From Sulfitobacter sp. LCG007 (GTDB taxonomy: Bacteria > Pseudomonadota > Alphaproteobacteria > Rhodobacterales > Rhodobacteraceae): a stretch of 64,000 nt of DNA. The position numbers were made by a program, and so were the translations under genes. Location: positions 1,364,001 through 1,428,000 of the forward strand of contig NZ_CP161805.1 of assembly GCF_040801785.1 (NCBI RefSeq). The letters are read 5' to 3'. Positions 48,801-57,484 of the stretch are shown here, in pieces (the stretch's first letter is position 1; every line of letters starts with the position of its first letter). The notes beneath the pieces are model-generated. The model ran no database searches. It saw only the letters and a program-made list of their open reading frames with translations, and was not told where the DNA came from.

Positions 48801-48850
48801 CCCCGCTCCCCCGCGTTGCGATCTTCAGATAGGGGCGCGTTCGGGCAATT

Positions 48851-49477
48851 TCAGCCCGCGTGGACCCCAAAACCAAAGGCGCGGACGCCGTCGAGCACGA
48901 ATTGTACCGAAAGCGCCGCGAGCAGCATGCCGAAAAGGCGTGTCAGAACGACGATGCCGGTCTGGCCGAGGATCTTCGCGATAAAGCCCGCGGCAAGGAA
49001 GAACCCCAGCACCACCAGGATCACCGCCGCCGTCGCACCGAGCACGATCGCCGATCCCTGTGCACCGGGGTGCTGGGCCATCAAAAGCACGATGGAGGTG
49101 ATGGCACCCGGTCCCGCGATCAGCGGAATCGCCAGGGGAAATACGGAGGGGTCCTCGTGATCGGTCGCATTGCTGCGATCCTCCCGGCGCTTGTTGCGGC
49201 GTTCGAACAGCATGTCGAGCGCGGTCAGAAACAGCAGGATGCCGCCCGCGATCCGGAAGGCCGGCATGGTGATGCCGGCAACGCCCAGGATCTGGTCCCC
49301 GAAGATCGCAAAGGCCAGCAGGACCAGCGATGCGATGCCGCAGGAAGTCAGCGCGATGCGCCGCTGCGTCGCATGGTCCATGTTCTGGGTGATGGCGATA
49401 TAGAGCGGTGCCAGGCCGATCGGGTCGATGACCACGAACATGGTCACGAAGGCGGTAGAGATTGCAGCGTAGTCCAG
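48851..49477 (-). CDS. MarC family membrane protein
   Basis: A roughly 208-residue membrane protein of the MarC/UPF0056 family with six hydrophobic segments. Conserved segments are FVVIDPIGLAPLY, PAFRIAGGILLFLTALDMLF and PLAIPLIAGPGAITSIVLL. Ordinary start codons give a start at GTG 49447, but this cuts off the family N-terminus. Upstream in frame DYAAISTAFVT matches the usual opening, preceded by a CTG at 49477 with GGGGA about eight bases ahead, so a CTG start is likely. It follows the ABC-F gene by 20 bases. Function is unknown despite its name. Confidence 0.83.
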   Translation of the reverse strand: MDYAAISTAFVTMFVVIDPIGLAPLYIAITQNMDHATQRRIALTSCGIASLVLLAFAIFGDQILGVAGITMPAFRIAGGILLFLTALDMLFERRNKRREDRSNATDHEDPSVFPLAIPLIAGPGAITSIVLLMAQHPGAQGSAIVLGATAAVILVVLGFFLAAGFIAKILGQTGIVVLTRLFGMLLAALSVQFVLDGVRAFGFGVHAG

Positions 49478-49497
49478 TGTCTTTTCCCCGTCCGGCC

Positions 49498-51348
49498 TCA
49501 GGCCGACTTTGCCGTTTCCAGCTTTTCCATTGCGGCCATCCAGAGCGCCTCGGCGCGGTCAAGCGCTTCCATGACTTCGGCGTACTTGCGGTTCCAGACC
49601 TCGAGTTCGCCGACCTTGTCGTCCTCGTAAAGCGCAGGGTCCGCCAGCTTCGCCGCCAGCTTGTCGCGCATCACGTTGATCTTGCCGACGCGCTCTTCGG
49701 CCTTGCGCGCCTCGGCCTTCAGCGCGAGCCGCTCCTCGCGCCCGATGGCCTTCACCACCGGTTTGTCGCGTTTCTTTTCGGCTGGCTTGTCGGGCGAGAG
49801 CAGCAGGCGCCGGTAGGCCTCGAGATCGTCCTCGTAGGGCGTCACCGTCCCGCCCGAGACCAGCCAGAGGCGGTCGGCCACCATCGACAGAAGGTGCATG
49901 TCGTGGCTCACGAGGATCACGGCGCCTGAATAGACCGTCAGCGCCTCCACCAGCGCCTCGCGGCTCTCGATGTCCAGGTGGTTGGTCGGCTCGTCGAGGA
50001 TCAGCAGATGCGGCGCATGCAGCGTGGCGAGCAGCAGCGACAGCCGCGCCTTCTGGCCACCCGACAGGCGCCCGACCTCGGTATCCGCCTGCTCGGGTCC
50101 CAGTCCGAACCCGGCAAGCTGGGCGCGCAGTTTCGTCGCCATGATGCCGGGCCGGGCCGAGATCATGTGCTGCAGCGGCGTCTCGTCGATGCGCAGCTCG
50201 TCCACCTGGTGCTGGGCGAAGAACCCCACGCGCAGCTTCTTGGCCTTCACTTCGCGCCCCGCCATCAGCGGCAGGCGTTCCGATAGCAGCTTGGCCAGCG
50301 TGGACTTGCCCTGGCCGTTGCGTCCCAGCAGCGCGATCCGGTCGTCCTGATCGATCCTGAGGTTCAGACGCGACAGCACCGCCTTGCCGTCATAGCCGGT
50401 GACGCCGCCCTCCATCGTGATGATGGGCGGGGACAGTTCGTCGGGTTCGGGGAAGGTGAACACCTTGCGCGCGACTTCTTCGGGCGGGGTGATGATCTCC
50501 ATCTTCTCGATCATCTTGATGCGCGACTGCGCCTGCTTGGCCTTGCTTGCCTTGGCCTTGAAGCGGTCCACGAAGGCCTGCATGTGATCGCGCCGGGCCT
50601 GCTGCTTCTTGGCCATCGCGGACTGCAGGGCGCGCTGTTCGGCGCGCTGGCGGGCGAACTGGTCGTAAGGTCCCTGGTAGAAGGTAAGCTTGCGTTCCTC
50701 GAGGTGCAGGATCGCGCCCACGGCCCGGTTCAGGAGACCCCGATCGTGGCTGATGATTAGGACCGTATGCGGGTACTTGGCGAGATAGGCCTCGAGCCAG
50801 AGCGCGCCCTCGAGGTCGAGGTAGTTGGTCGGTTCGTCGAGCAGCAGCAGGTCGGGCTGGGCGAACAGCACCGACGCCAGCGCCACGCGCATCCGCCAGC
50901 CGCCCGAGAAGGCCGAGCAGGGCATCAGCTGCTCCGCGTCGTCAAAGCCGAGGCCCTTGAGGATTGTCGCGGCCCGCGCCTCGGCGGACCAGGCGTCGAT
51001 ATCGGCCAGGCGGGTCTGGATTTCGGCGATCCGGTGTGCATCGGTCTGGGTCTCGGCCTCCGCCATCAGCGCCGCGCGCTCTGTATCGGCGGCGAGCACC
51101 GTGTCGATGAGCGAGGTCTCGGACGAGGGAACTTCCTGCGCGACGCCGCCGATCTTCGCGCGTGTCGGAAGGGATATGTCGCCGGTATCGAGCGGCAGCT
51201 CGCCGCGGATGATGCGGAAAAGCGTCGTCTTGCCGGCCCCGTTGCGCCCGACGAGCCCGACCTTGTGGCCTTCGGGGATGGTCGCGCTTGCGTCCTCGAA
51301 CAGCGGACGTCCTTCGACCGAGTAGCCTATGTTTCTGATCTTGAGCAT
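49498..51348 (-). CDS. ABC-F family ATPase (YheS-like)
   Basis: A 616-residue soluble twin-ATPase. Domain 1 has GRNGAGKTT, SGGWRMR and LLLDEPTNYLDLEG. A basic linker of about 80 residues (QQARRDHMQAFVDRFKAKASKAKQAQSRIK) is the P-site tRNA interaction motif of ABC-F proteins. Domain 2 has GRNGQGKST, LSGGQKARL and LDEPTNHLD. The C-terminal roughly 90 residues form a charged coiled coil. It probably acts on the ribosome. It is a different subfamily from the Uup-type protein at 1750-3576. MarC follows on the same strand. Confidence 0.9.
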   Translation of the reverse strand: MLKIRNIGYSVEGRPLFEDASATIPEGHKVGLVGRNGAGKTTLFRIIRGELPLDTGDISLPTRAKIGGVAQEVPSSETSLIDTVLAADTERAALMAEAETQTDAHRIAEIQTRLADIDAWSAEARAATILKGLGFDDAEQLMPCSAFSGGWRMRVALASVLFAQPDLLLLDEPTNYLDLEGALWLEAYLAKYPHTVLIISHDRGLLNRAVGAILHLEERKLTFYQGPYDQFARQRAEQRALQSAMAKKQQARRDHMQAFVDRFKAKASKAKQAQSRIKMIEKMEIITPPEEVARKVFTFPEPDELSPPIITMEGGVTGYDGKAVLSRLNLRIDQDDRIALLGRNGQGKSTLAKLLSERLPLMAGREVKAKKLRVGFFAQHQVDELRIDETPLQHMISARPGIMATKLRAQLAGFGLGPEQADTEVGRLSGGQKARLSLLLATLHAPHLLILDEPTNHLDIESREALVEALTVYSGAVILVSHDMHLLSMVADRLWLVSGGTVTPYEDDLEAYRRLLLSPDKPAEKKRDKPVVKAIGREERLALKAEARKAEERVGKINVMRDKLAAKLADPALYEDDKVGELEVWNRKYAEVMEALDRAEALWMAAMEKLETAKSA

Positions 51349-51389
51349 GCCGCGCCCTTAGCAGAGCCGGAGGGCGCTTGAAAGCGGTG

Positions 51390-52016
51390 TTACCGGAACG
51401 GCTCGCCCGTCAGTTCGGTTTCGATGCGCACGGTGATCGCGTCGCCCACGCCGAAATCGGTCCCCGGAGGCGGCAGGCCCGCGTCGAGGCCGAACGCGGA
51501 GCGGTCGAATACCGTATCGGCCGAGAAGCCGATGCGCGCATGGGGCTCGAAAGGCTGTTCACCCCAGCTCTGGTTGAACGATACCTGCATCTTCACCGGC
51601 GCGGTGACTCCCTTGAGCGTCAGGTCCCCCGTCACGTCGGCGGTCCGTTCGCCGGTGCGTTCGATCAGGGTCGAGCGGAATGTGATGTCGGGATGGCCCG
51701 CGGCGTCAAGCCAGTCGGGACCCAGAAGCATCTCGCGGAAGCCTTCCGGCGGTTTGGGCAGGTCGAGCGAGTCGGTCCGGATCGTGACCTCCAGCAGGGC
51801 GCTTTCCGGATCGTCGGGGTCGAGGGCGAGACTGCCTGCGATGTCATCGAAGCTTGCGGTGTAGTCCGAAAAGCCGATGTGGTTGATCGAGAAGACGACC
51901 GAGGTATGGGAGGGATCTATGGTGAATGTCTGCGCCGGAAAGCTTCGGTCGATGTCCTGAGCGGCACAAATGCTGGCAAGCGCAATGGCGGAAAGGAAGG
52001 ATAGGGCAAGGCGCAT
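51390..52016 (-). CDS. YceI family periplasmic lipid-binding protein
   Basis: A 208-residue secreted lipocalin-like protein. The signal peptide ends at about residue 21. The YceI pattern is clear: FTIDPSHTSVVFSINHIGFSDYTASFDDIAGSL at the start, then PDITFRST and VTGDLTLKGVTAPVKMQVSFNQ. The family binds long-chain isoprenoids or other lipids. I chose the ATG at 52016, not the longer frame to 52199, because it gives a proper signal peptide. It is divergent from ndk by about 200 bases. Confidence 0.9.
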   Translation of the reverse strand: MRLALSFLSAIALASICAAQDIDRSFPAQTFTIDPSHTSVVFSINHIGFSDYTASFDDIAGSLALDPDDPESALLEVTIRTDSLDLPKPPEGFREMLLGPDWLDAAGHPDITFRSTLIERTGERTADVTGDLTLKGVTAPVKMQVSFNQSWGEQPFEPHARIGFSADTVFDRSAFGLDAGLPPPGTDFGVGDAITVRIETELTGEPFR

Positions 52017-52222
52017 CTGATAGGCTCCGTCCTGCGTCAGGAAGGTCGTAGCACAGGGAAAGAATCGCGCAAGGGGCCACCTGGCCGGCCAGGGATCCGG
52101 CGGACGCCCCCTGGAAAACCCCGGGGGGCCGTTGGCCGGGCTTCCCAAGTCATTTCGCCCGTGATAGTCGGGCGCCGACGCAAGGACAGGCCCCCGCAAG
52201 GGCCAGGAACAGGAGACAGCCC

Positions 52223-52645
52223 ATGGCCCTCGAACGCACTTTCTCGATCATCAAGCCCGACGCGACGCGCCGCAACCTCACCGGCAAGATCAATGCCAAG
52301 TTCGAGGAGGCGGGTCTTCGCATCATCGCCCAGAAGCGCATCCACATGACCAAGGCACAGGCCGGCGTGTTCTACGCGGTGCATTCCGAGCGCCCGTTCT
52401 ACGACGAGCTGTGCGAGTTCATGTCCTCCGCCCCGGTCGTGGTGCAGGTCCTGGAAGGCGAGGACGCCATCACGAAGAACCGCGAAGTCATGGGCGCGAC
52501 GAACCCCGCCGATGCCGCCGCGGGCACGATCCGGGCCGAATTCGCCGAAAGCGTGGGCGAAAATTCGGTCCACGGCTCCGACGCGCCTGAAACGGCCGCT
52601 GCAGAGATCGCGTATTTCTTCTCGGGCATCGAACTGGTCGGCTGA
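52223..52645 (+). CDS. ndk: Nucleoside diphosphate kinase
   Basis: A 140-residue NDK that equilibrates nucleoside di- and triphosphates. It begins [16 protein letters not shown] and has the active-site histidine in the NSVHGSDA motif, preceded by [15 protein letters not shown]. Length is normal. A hairpin follows at 52691-52710. It is divergent from the yceI-like gene. Confidence 0.97.
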   Translation: MALERTFSIIKPDATRRNLTGKINAKFEEAGLRIIAQKRIHMTKAQAGVFYAVHSERPFYDELCEFMSSAPVVVQVLEGEDAITKNREVMGATNPADAAAGTIRAEFAESVGENSVHGSDAPETAAAEIAYFFSGIELVG

Positions 52646-52690
52646 TTCGATCAGGCTGGCGGGCGCACGGCCTGCCGCTCAAGACCGCGC

Positions 52691-52710
52691 GCCGCCCTTC
52701 ATGGGGCGGC
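52691..52710. terminator. Hairpin between ndk and the TfoX-domain gene
   Basis: A 7-base stem (GCCGCCC at 52691-52697 with GGGCGGC at 52704-52710) and 6-base loop sit 45 bases past the ndk stop and across the stop of the convergent TfoX-domain gene. It may end both transcripts. No T-run is present. Confidence 0.4.
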
Positions 52711-53028
52711 CCGCACGCCGATTTCGTCCAGCGCACGATCCAGAGCGCCGAAATCCGCGTCGAAGGCTTCTGCCTTGAGGGCGTCGAAGCGCCGGCGCAG
52801 GGCCTCCTTCTCGGCGCCCTTGCAATCGTTCCAGGGTCTGCCCTGAAGCGCCATCACGAGGACATAATATCCGATGAAATGCGGCCGCGTGCCGGCGCGC
52901 AGCATTCGGGCATAGGCCGCATCGGCTCCGATCGCGCGCAGGTCCTCGGCCGATCTGATGCCGGCCCGCGCGCAGGCTTCCTCGCAGGAGGGGCCGAGGT
53001 TTCGGATCGAGGAGACGGGCAGGGGCAT
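52699..53028 (-). CDS. TfoX/Sxy C-terminal domain protein
   Basis: A 109-residue protein consisting mainly of the TfoX C-terminal helix-hairpin-helix-like domain: SIRNLGPSCEEACARAGIRSAEDLRAIGADAAYARML, then ALQGRPWNDC. In TfoX this domain belongs to a competence regulator, but stand-alone copies have no known role. I chose the ATG at 53028; an ATG at 53067 is also open. It is convergent with ndk. Confidence 0.78.
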   Translation of the reverse strand: MPLPVSSIRNLGPSCEEACARAGIRSAEDLRAIGADAAYARMLRAGTRPHFIGYYVLVMALQGRPWNDCKGAEKEALRRRFDALKAEAFDADFGALDRALDEIGVRAAP

Positions 53029-53074
53029 GGCCGCGAGCCTAGGCGATGGGGCTACCCCTGTCACCATTGCCGGT

Positions 53075-53200
53075 TCAGATGCTGGCGTAATCCGTGATCA
53101 GAGGCATTTCCGGCTCCTGATTGCTTTGGTCCTTCCGGGCGGCCTGGGTCGTCCTCTGGGGTGGGCGCGTCTCGCGCAGGGTCTTGTTTTCGTCTGCCAT
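53075..53200 (-). CDS. Possible 41-residue protein
   Basis: A short frame with an ATG at 53200, GGGAG seven bases upstream, encodes a polar, glutamine- and arginine-rich peptide ending PLITDYASI. It fills part of the gap between the TfoX-domain gene and the unknown gene at 53533-54207. I know no family match. The ribosome binding site is the main support. Confidence 0.35.
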   Translation of the reverse strand: MADENKTLRETRPPQRTTQAARKDQSNQEPEMPLITDYASI

Positions 53201-53468
53201 CTGCCAGCTCCCGCTGCTCTGCCTTTTGCTGTCCCCAGATGAAACTTGCCCGCCATCCTGACGACAGGAAGGCGTTACCGGGATGGTTTTGTGGCAGCAA
53301 CCCATCCCCGATGCACGTTCAGCGCCTTCCCATATCGCCGCGACCGCGCGATTCGCCATAGGCAAATCGCCTCCGGCCACCGAAACTTCCGTGACGTCGA
53401 TGCTTCGCTGTCACGCATTGCGCAGGCGCGGTGTGGGAGTGGTGGAAAGTCAGGCGCAAAACGAAGGA

Positions 53469-53490
53469 GAGCGGCCCTTTCGGGCCGCTC
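53469..53490 (-). terminator. Intrinsic terminator after the unknown gene
   Basis: A perfect 9-base stem (GAGCGGCCC with GGGCCGCTC) closes a four-base loop that reads GAAA on the minus strand. On that strand it is followed by a T-rich stretch ending in GTTTTG. It lies 43 bases past the stop of the gene at 53533-54207. The remainder of 53201-53532 holds nothing else recognisable. Confidence 0.7.
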
Positions 53491-53532
53491 CCGCTCCGTG
53501 AGTGGCGGCCCGTGGCCGCCTGTCGCATCTCT

Positions 53533-54207
53533 TCAGCGAAGCAGTTGGCGGTGATCCGCGACGGTCTGCGCCGCAAGACCGGTCCGACCGGCCCCGTGAT
53601 CTTCGCCCGAATTGTAGACGAACCGCTTCAGAAGCTCCGTCTGGAACTCGAGCTCTTCCGCCTTGTCCGCCAGCTGCTTCGCCATATCGTCGAGCCTGCC
53701 CGATCTGTCGGGCCACTGGTTGTAGCGGCAGAGGTTCAGGATCGGCAGACAGATGTCGGCCAGGATATGGGTGGCAAGCCGTTCGTTCTGGTCGGTCACG
53801 GTTTGCTGAAAGCCGATTTCCGGCCGGAAGGCGAGGTTGACCGCGCCGAGGAACTCCTTGAAGCGGAAGATCGCATTGCGCGAGCCGTTGTTGACGTCGG
53901 TGATCAGGACATGCACGCCGGACAGGGCGAGACCCGGCAGTTCGACCAGGAACTCCGGCAGCGAGAGCACATGTGCTCCGGTCGCGGGCAGGCCACTGAT
54001 CACGGACCGGATCGCCGCGGCGATCTTCTCGACGATGACATCCTCGAGTGTCGCCAGCGTGGGAAACGACGTCCGGTTTCTGAAATGGTGACTCGTGACC
54101 TCGCATGCCCTCACGTCCACCGTCGTATCGCGGATCACAAGGTTGAAGGACAGCCGCCGCGAGGACAGACGAGATGCGCCAATGAGGTCCAGTTCAGTTC
54201 TGTTCAT
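53533..54207 (-). CDS. Hypothetical protein divergent from the CheB-CheR fusion
   Basis: A 224-residue protein I do not recognise. No signal peptide or strong membrane segment is seen. The first 110 residues look like an alternating strand/helix domain (LSFNLVIRDTTVDVRACEV, then VLITDVNNGSRNAIFRFKEF). The region at about 175-205 is a helical, coiled-coil-like run (DDMAKQLADKAEELEFQTELLKRFVYNSG). Its start is 245 bases from the CheB-CheR start in a divergent arrangement with tandem TCTTAACG repeats between, so a shared regulator or a functional link is plausible. It ends with a good terminator at 53469-53490. Confidence 0.7.
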   Translation of the reverse strand: MNRTELDLIGASRLSSRRLSFNLVIRDTTVDVRACEVTSHHFRNRTSFPTLATLEDVIVEKIAAAIRSVISGLPATGAHVLSLPEFLVELPGLALSGVHVLITDVNNGSRNAIFRFKEFLGAVNLAFRPEIGFQQTVTDQNERLATHILADICLPILNLCRYNQWPDRSGRLDDMAKQLADKAEELEFQTELLKRFVYNSGEDHGAGRTGLAAQTVADHRQLLR

Positions 54208-54256
54208 GTTCGCCGCCCAGCTATTCCTTTGATTTTAGAAGAATTACATCAACCTA

Positions 54257-54275
54257 TCTTAACGACGTCTTAACG
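54257..54275. promoter_or_regulatory. Tandem TCTTAACG direct repeats
   Basis: Two exact TCTTAACG octamers at 54257-54264 and 54268-54275, 11 bases apart, lie in the AT-rich divergent region between the unknown gene and the CheB-CheR gene. One-turn spacing of a direct repeat is typical of response-regulator or other dimeric activator sites. The binder is unknown. Confidence 0.4.
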
Positions 54276-54451
54276 TGGAGTGCGTGGCGAGGGGGAATTC
54301 GGAAGCAGGAGATCGGCAAGCATGTATTGACCGCTCTCGCAAAGCGGGATGAGATTAACGTGCGCGCAACTATCGGTTGCCAATCGACCTTAATGATCAG
54401 ACATTAAGGGTGTCGGAACGCGGCGAACGGGGTCAGAACCAATGGAGGGTG

Positions 54452-57331
54452 ATGGTGGATAGGGACGACGACCTGACAATCATCGGAATCGGGTCATCTG
54501 CAGGCGGGCTCGAGGCGATCCGGGAACTGGTGGCGACACTGCCGGCCGATCTCAAGGTTACTTACGTGATCGTCCAGCACATGTCTCCGCACCACAAGAG
54601 CCTGATGACCGAACTCGTGTCGCGCCAGACCGAACTCAAGGTGCAGGACGCCACCGACGGTGTGGTGCCCCAGCCCAACGTCATCTACATAACTCCGCCA
54701 AAGACCGACATCATCTATGACAGCGGCAAGCTCCGGCTGATCGAACCCAGCCCCGAGGTCGCCTCTCCGCGTCCCTCCGTCGACCGGTTCCTGCTCAGTC
54801 TCGCGGACAAGCACGGCGAGAAGTCGATGGCGATCATCCTGTCGGGCACGGGCACCGACGGCGCCTATGGTGTGCAGGCGATCCGGGAGGCCGGCGGGAT
54901 CACCATCGCACAGGACGCCGGAAGCGCGAAATACGACGGAATGCCGACGGCGGCGGTGCAGACCGGGTGCGTCGACCTGATCCTGCGCCCGCACGACATC
55001 GGCAAGCACCTGCAGAAGATCCTGACCGCGCCGCGCGACTTCGAGGATCTGAAGAAGGCCTCACATGACAAGAATCCGCTGTCGGATCTGCTGCAGATCC
55101 TGCTTGCCCGCACCCGCGTCGACTTCCACGATTACAAGCAATCCACCGTCAAGCGTCGCATCGACCGCCGCATGATGGCGCTCGGCATCGAGAGCCGGGA
55201 GGAATACACCCAGTTCTGCCGCGACAACCCGCAGGCGGTGGACGCGCTCTTCAAGGACCTGCTGATCTCGGTCACGCGCTTTTTCCGCGACAAGGGCGAA
55301 TTCGACCGCCTTGCGGCAATGATTCCCGCTTTGCTTGAAAAGCACAGCGACAGACCGCTGCGGGTCTGGATCGCCGGTTGCGCAACGGGGGAAGAGGCAT
55401 ATTCCGTTGCGATCCTGCTTAGCGAAGCTCTCGGCGGGCCAAAAGTCCAGCTCAAGGACTATGTGCAGATCTTCGCCACCGATATCGACAAGGATGCGCT
55501 GGCCGTGGCGCGCCGCGGTGTCTACGGCATCGCCGCTCTCAACAACATCCCGAAGGCGTTCGCAGAGCAATATTTCATCCGTCAGAACGACGGCATCCGG
55601 GTAATCGATTCGCTGCGCTCGGCAATCCTGTTCTCGGATCACAACGTCTGCCAGGATCCCCCGTTTCAGAAGATCGACCTCCTGTGCTGCCGCAACCTGC
55701 TGATATATTTCAACAACGGCCTGCAGTACCGGGTGATGTCGCGTTTCCACTACGCCCTGAACCCCTCGTCGCTGCTATTTCTCGGCACCGCGGAAAGCAT
55801 CGCCGGATCAGATGAATTGTTTATCCAGGACAAGAACTCTCAACATATCTACCGCAAGCGATCGATCCAGCGGCAGGAGAACGTTCCGTTTTCCCGCGCG
55901 CGGGAGGGGTCGAACAAGCGGCTTTCGAAGCCGAATGCACAGCCGGCCGCCGGACAGTCGACCGAAAGGCAGATGTTCGAGGCGCTCCTGCTCGGTCTGG
56001 GCAAGAACTCGATCCTTGTGACCGACGAATATTCCATTGTCCGCGTTCAGGGAAACGTCAGCCCGTTCATAGAAATGAACGCGCAGAGCAATCTCAAGAT
56101 GCACATCGATCTCCTGCGGCGCCCCTACCGCGAGGAGGCGCGGTCGCTGGTAGCTCTGGCGCTGAAGAGCGGCGAGCATCGCAGCGGTATACGCCACGAG
56201 ATGAACGCGGACAATCGAACGGATCTGCGCCTCGACGTCTATCCGATCATTGCCCGCGACATCAACGAACGCGCGGCGCTGGTGGTGTTCAACGAGCTGC
56301 CTGCAGAACGCCAGCGGAGCAAGCGGGGATCGGCGGACGAGGATCGCCACTCACCCGAGAACGACCGGATCCGGGTGCTCGAGGACGAGGTGGCGACGAC
56401 ACGCGAGGTGCTGCAGCAAACCATCGAGGAGCTCGAGACGTCGAATGAGGAGCTCCAGTCGCTCAACGAGGAACTGCAGTCGACCAACGAAGAACTTCAG
56501 GCGACCAACGAAGAGCTCGAGACCTCCAATGAGGAGTTGCAGTCGACGAACGAGGAACTGATCACCGTCAACGAGGAATTGCAGGTGACCGCGGCCGAAC
56601 TGAGCGGCCGGACCGGAGAACTGATGTCGGTTCTTGAAACCGCGCCGCTGGCGATCATGGTGCTCGACCCGGCCCTGCAGATCGTCCAGGCGACCAATGC
56701 GGCCGCCGAGCTCTTCGGCCTCGCGCGGCCCATAGCGAACCCCCATGTGAGCCAGTGCAGCCTGCCAGAGAACTTCCCCTCGCTCGCGCCCATCTGCAGC
56801 GAGACGCTGAAGCTCGGCGAGGCGGTGGACAAGGAATTCAAGTCGCGCGGCGCTCAGGTCAAGCTGACCTGTTCACCCTTCTTCGACATGCGCGGCCAGA
56901 TGAAGGGTGTCACGCTGGTGGTCTCGGAATTCCCGGGCATGGCGCTTGAGATGGACATGCTTCTGGACCATGCGCAGATTCATATGATCAGCCGCTCGCC
57001 GGACAGCAAGATCGTCAGGATCAGCGAATGCGCCGCCGCCGCCCTGGGCACGACGCGCAAGGAAGCCGAGGGTGACAGCTATCGCGATCTGGTGAACGAG
57101 GCCGCGGCGCGAGATGCGTGGGACGAGGACCACAAGCTCATCGACGGGACGGATGGCATACGGCATTCGACCCGCACCGTCGAAAGCAGATTCGGGGACC
57201 GTCGGAGCTGGATGCGCGAGTTCCGCTTCCTCATGCCCGAAACCGAAGCGCGCAGCACATCGGTCTATACGATCGCCTTCGATGTCACCGATCTGATCGA
57301 GGGTGCAGAGCGGCGTGAAGCGGGAGAATAG
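54452..57331 (+). CDS. CheB-CheR methylesterase/methyltransferase fusion with PAS domains
   Basis: A 959-residue soluble fusion. Residues about 8-190 are a CheB methylesterase domain with catalytic S15 (GIGSSAGG), H43 (VQHMS) and D136 (SGTGTDG), but no receiver domain in front. About 200-480 is a CheR methyltransferase (YKQSTVKRRIDRRM, FRDKGEFDRL, WIAGCATGEEAYS, CCRNLLIYF). A PAS-like segment follows, then a heptad coiled coil of repeated EELQSxNEEL (about 645-725), then further PAS-like sequence. No histidine kinase domain follows at the C-terminus, unlike many relatives. I chose the ATG at 54452, next to GGAGG; a TTG at 54377 adds 25 residues. Target proteins are unknown. Confidence 0.9.
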   Translation: MVDRDDDLTIIGIGSSAGGLEAIRELVATLPADLKVTYVIVQHMSPHHKSLMTELVSRQTELKVQDATDGVVPQPNVIYITPPKTDIIYDSGKLRLIEPSPEVASPRPSVDRFLLSLADKHGEKSMAIILSGTGTDGAYGVQAIREAGGITIAQDAGSAKYDGMPTAAVQTGCVDLILRPHDIGKHLQKILTAPRDFEDLKKASHDKNPLSDLLQILLARTRVDFHDYKQSTVKRRIDRRMMALGIESREEYTQFCRDNPQAVDALFKDLLISVTRFFRDKGEFDRLAAMIPALLEKHSDRPLRVWIAGCATGEEAYSVAILLSEALGGPKVQLKDYVQIFATDIDKDALAVARRGVYGIAALNNIPKAFAEQYFIRQNDGIRVIDSLRSAILFSDHNVCQDPPFQKIDLLCCRNLLIYFNNGLQYRVMSRFHYALNPSSLLFLGTAESIAGSDELFIQDKNSQHIYRKRSIQRQENVPFSRAREGSNKRLSKPNAQPAAGQSTERQMFEALLLGLGKNSILVTDEYSIVRVQGNVSPFIEMNAQSNLKMHIDLLRRPYREEARSLVALALKSGEHRSGIRHEMNADNRTDLRLDVYPIIARDINERAALVVFNELPAERQRSKRGSADEDRHSPENDRIRVLEDEVATTREVLQQTIEELETSNEELQSLNEELQSTNEELQATNEELETSNEELQSTNEELITVNEELQVTAAELSGRTGELMSVLETAPLAIMVLDPALQIVQATNAAAELFGLARPIANPHVSQCSLPENFPSLAPICSETLKLGEAVDKEFKSRGAQVKLTCSPFFDMRGQMKGVTLVVSEFPGMALEMDMLLDHAQIHMISRSPDSKIVRISECAAAALGTTRKEAEGDSYRDLVNEAAARDAWDEDHKLIDGTDGIRHSTRTVESRFGDRRSWMREFRFLMPETEARSTSVYTIAFDVTDLIEGAERREAGE

Positions 57332-57340
57332 CCCGAGGGT

Positions 57341-57481
57341 CTAGTCGCCGTTCCCGTCCAGGCGGACGCTCTGGCCGACGGTCGTGCTTTCCTGTGCGGT
57401 GAACCCTGCCTCCTCGAGGCCGATGCCGGCCACGGCAGTGATCACCGCGCAGGCAACGAGTGCGAGCAGAAACGCTTTCAT
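57341..57481 (-). CDS. 46-residue membrane peptide of the formate dehydrogenase cluster
   Basis: A 46-codon frame starting three bases after the stop of the gamma-subunit gene. It encodes one N-terminal hydrophobic helix (MKAFLLALVACAVITAVAGI) and a short polar tail. Position and membrane character suggest a small accessory or assembly peptide of the formate dehydrogenase complex. Similar tiny genes stand at this place in related clusters as far as I recall. It is convergent with the CheB-CheR gene, nine bases from its stop. Confidence 0.65.
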   Translation of the reverse strand: MKAFLLALVACAVITAVAGIGLEEAGFTAQESTTVGQSVRLDGNGD

Positions 57482-57484
57482 CCT

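Noticed and set aside
54377-54451. The longer TTG start for the CheB-CheR protein
   Set aside because: The ATG at 54452 lies next to a GGAGG sequence and leaves the CheB domain intact. The extra 25 residues are polar and unlike the family, although the short spacing leaves some doubt.
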